The position numbers were made by a program, and so were the translations under genes. From Azadirachta indica (taxonomy: Eukaryota; Streptophyta; Magnoliopsida; Sapindales; Meliaceae), in contig CM040452.1 of NCBI GenBank assembly GCA_022749755.1, forward strand, positions 7,086,350-7,150,349: a stretch of DNA of 64,000 nt, written 5' to 3'. The notes under the pieces were generated by a model that worked only from the letters and a program-made list of their open reading frames with translations, was not told the DNA's origin and searched no databases. Shown here piece after piece: positions 61,740 to 64,000 of this stretch (positions within the stretch are counted from its first letter, which is position 1; each line of letters starts with the position of its first letter).

Positions 61740-62669
61740 CCTTATGCACTGGAGTTACTGGCTCTTTCTTTGTTCAGCTCTGAAACTTCGGATAATGATG
61801 TCTTTCGTTAAATAATGGTTGCTTTAATTTCTTGAGAACAAAAAATATCTTCAAACTTTAAACGACACCGTTTTATTATTATCTCCAATGTAAAAACAAA
61901 AGCACAGCCCTTGTGGATCTTTGTCTTACCTCCCTTTTAACAGATGAGGGAAAAAAGAAAAAAAAAAAAAAACTTTTGTGCTTAAATGATTTGAAGAAAA
62001 GTTGGGAAAATTCAAAATTTGTTGTAAAGGAGTTTCTGGTTTTTTTTTAACATGATAATAAGAAAGAAATTTATATTTCATGATTCTTTAATAAAATTAA
62101 ATAATAGAATATATTTTCAAGTCTTATAATTTTTAATGATAATTTAGAATATATTTTGAAGTATATTTTGAAGTCTTGTACTTTTTTAATTTGTATTTCT
62201 TATAGAATAGAATTATTAATCGTAAAAAGAAATAGACAAGTAGTTTGTAAATATTAATCATAAAAAGGGATATTTTATTAAAAACTTTAGCAGCTCTACT
62301 TTTCAAATTAAACAAAAATTCATCCATTATAAGTTTATAACAAAAATACACAAAAATTAAATTATTGTAATTCTTACTAATATTTTAAGCATAAAAATTA
62401 AAATTCTTTTTTTTAATTGCAATGAAAATATAATTAATATAATCTCACAGTACTTGAAATTATCTTCGACATAAATACTTAGGAAGTAAAAAAAGAGTCA
62501 TTTTCCTTCGAGGAGATCAACTTCTACTGCCTACAATTTCCAATCCTCCATACTTATACATTCATTAATCTGGCAGTAACAATCACTGTGAAAGCTCCAT
62601 CAATCTCTCTCTCGAAGTCCCTTTTTTTTTTAAATTATTTGCTTGATTGATTTAGCAAAAAGAAAAAAA
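61740..62669. other. Divergent promoter region
   Basis: About 930 bp between the NusB-like gene (-) and the glucosidase II beta gene (+). Very AT-rich, with A/T homopolymers near 61955 and 62620. A TATTT-rich repeated phrase (AGAATATATTTT, GAAGTATATTTTGAAG) lies near 62105-62175. No RNA gene seen. Confidence 0.5.
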
Positions 62670-63951
62670 ATGAGAGCAGCATTAGTTGATACTAGATTCA
62701 TCTGTGCTGTTGTATTGAGTTTGTTATGGGTTTCTTCTTCGACTATTGGCAGATCAACTGCTTCTTCTTCCATTCTCAAAGACCCATTTTACGGAATTTC
62801 TCCTCAAGGTCAGTTTTTTATTTTTCGTATGTCTCAGTTTGATTTTCGTTGATTTTGTATGTGAGATTGTGATCTTGATGGTGCGTTTGGGATACCCAGA
62901 TGAGAATTATTACAAGACTTCATCAGATACTATTAAATGCAAAGATGGATCCAAGAAATTCGCTAAAACTGAGCTCAATGACGATTTCTGCGATTGCCCT
63001 GATGGCACTGATGAGCCAGGTTCCCATTTATCTTTTGTTTCATTTTTAATTTATTTCACTGGTCTGTTGCATTTTCTATCTTCGTATAAAAATTAGTTCT
63101 TGTTTAAAGTTATGACCACTTTGGAACTAATGCCATTGAATATAATTTCAGTATTCAGGAAAAAAAAAAAAGAACATTTTTGTTGCCAATCTTTCACTAT
63201 GCTGGTATTCCAAATTTTATGGACGTGGAGCTTAGTTTTAGTTTCGTAGTGATAGGTTTTGTAGTTTGTTGTCACTTCATATGAAATCTGTGCTTCATTT
63301 TTGCCTTTTTACCAGTCAATTTCATTCAAGAGTTTCTCCAATTTTTGGATTAATAGGTGGGTGTTTCCTTGTATTTTTTCTTACTTATTTCAAAATCTTT
63401 TTTGTGGGTTATAGGAACGTCAGCATGCCCGAATGGGAAATTCTACTGTCGGAATGCAGGACATTCTCCTCTTGTGATATTTTCCTCCAGAGTAAATGAT
63501 GGCATATGTGGTAAGTATACTTTTAGACTGGAAATACCTACTTGCAGCTCTACTTAAATGACCTAACTTTGAATTTTCAGTTTTTGTTAACCTCTTAGTC
63601 TATACGTGGTTTGTCATCCTTAACACAAGCAAAGTGAATGGATAATCATGCTTTATCAGGGTATGATTTTAATAGTTCTTGTGGATTTATTTAATGTCTC
63701 ATTATGTTCAGATTGCTGTGATGGGAGTGATGAATATGACGGTAAAGTAAAGTGCCCAAACACTTGCTGGGAGGCTGGTAAAGTAGCTAGAGATAAATTG
63801 AAGAAGAAGATAGCTACATATAAGGAGGGGGTTGTTTTGAGAAAAAAGGAAATTGAACAAGCAAAACTAAGTCTAGCCAATGATGAGGCAGAACTATCAA
63901 AGTTGAAAAATGAAGAGAAAATACTAAAAGGGCTTGTTCAACAGCTTAAAG
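62670..63951 (+). CDS. PSL4: Glucosidase II subunit beta, 5' part (cut by window end)
   Basis: Four exons are visible (62670-62808, 62900-63019, 63415-63510, 63712-63951), with a donor AAAG|GTATGG at 63952; the gene goes on beyond the window. A signal peptide (about 1-30; [18 protein letters not shown]) is followed by [23 protein letters not shown] region and two LDL-receptor-A-like, calcium-binding segments ([15 protein letters not shown]; then [16 protein letters not shown]). A charged coiled-coil-forming helix starts at [17 protein letters not shown]. This is the N-terminal half of the regulatory subunit that keeps glucosidase II in the ER and helps it trim glucose from N-glycans. Arabidopsis PSL4 (At5g56360) is the relative. 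Frame phases close at every junction. Confidence 0.93.
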
Positions 63952-64000
63952 GTATGGTTTGTATATTTATTGCTCCTAAACCCTGTGAATATCTTTATTT

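Noticed and set aside
1..64000. CRISPR arrays, operons, bacterial defence systems, tRNA or rRNA genes
   Set aside because: No regularly spaced repeats with unique spacers, no prokaryotic gene organisation; I saw no cloverleaf or rRNA sequence by eye, though a tRNAscan run would be needed to exclude a tRNA.

Overview
This is a stretch of AT-rich plant nuclear genome, almost certainly a core eudicot and probably a rosid. The evidence is intron-rich genes with GT-AG (two GC-AG) introns, plastid and mitochondrial targeting peptides, plant-only families (WRKY, RLCK-VII kinase, subtilase SBT3, ECT/YTH, plastid Cpn60) and long AT-rich spacers with (AT)n, (ATT)n and (CT)n microsatellites. There is no bacterial, CRISPR or phage signal. 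The exact species cannot be read from the sequence.

Layout: 4.2-5.2 kb (+) small unknown plant protein with a C-terminal CaaX-like end; 5.7-8.1 kb (-) intronless receptor-like protein close to RLP46; 10.2-12.3 kb (+) PDZ/TPR thylakoid protein MET1/ZKT; 13.5-16.9 kb (-) Pumilio RNA-binding protein; 21.0-24.4 kb (-) plastid chaperonin Cpn60 beta, 14 coding exons; 27.8-28.6 kb (-) small WRKY with a variant WKKYGQK core; 30.1-31.7 kb AT-rich foldback repeat plus a decayed gag-like fragment; 33.9-36.7 kb (-) RLCK-VII kinase PBL16-like; 37-42.8 kb gene-poor repeat-rich spacer; 42.9-46.8 kb (+) subtilase SBT3.18-like; 48.6-52.1 kb (+) m6A reader ECT2-like; 53.9-57.4 kb (+) mitochondrial branched-chain ketoacid dehydrogenase E1 beta; 59.3-61.7 kb (-) NusB-domain plastid protein; 62.7 kb to the edge (+) glucosidase II beta subunit, cut by the window end. 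I assembled exon coordinates by hand from splice sites; every complete multi-exon model closes in frame.

The genes are not an operon or a metabolic cluster. Each is a conserved housekeeping or signalling gene with its own promoter. What ties them together is gene order: most have best-known Arabidopsis relatives that lie near one another in four separate segments (chromosomes 1, 3, 4 and 5), as expected if this window keeps an ancestral order that Arabidopsis duplicated twice and then fractionated. Several gene products act in the chloroplast (MET1, Cpn60 beta, NusB-like), two are post-transcriptional RNA regulators (Pumilio, YTH), and two are likely immune or cell-surface signalling proteins (RLP46-like, PBL16-like). 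The most unusual local features are the foldback repeat family flanking the gag remnant, the duplicated WRKY 3' end, a duplicated Pumilio stop codon region and two GC-AG introns.
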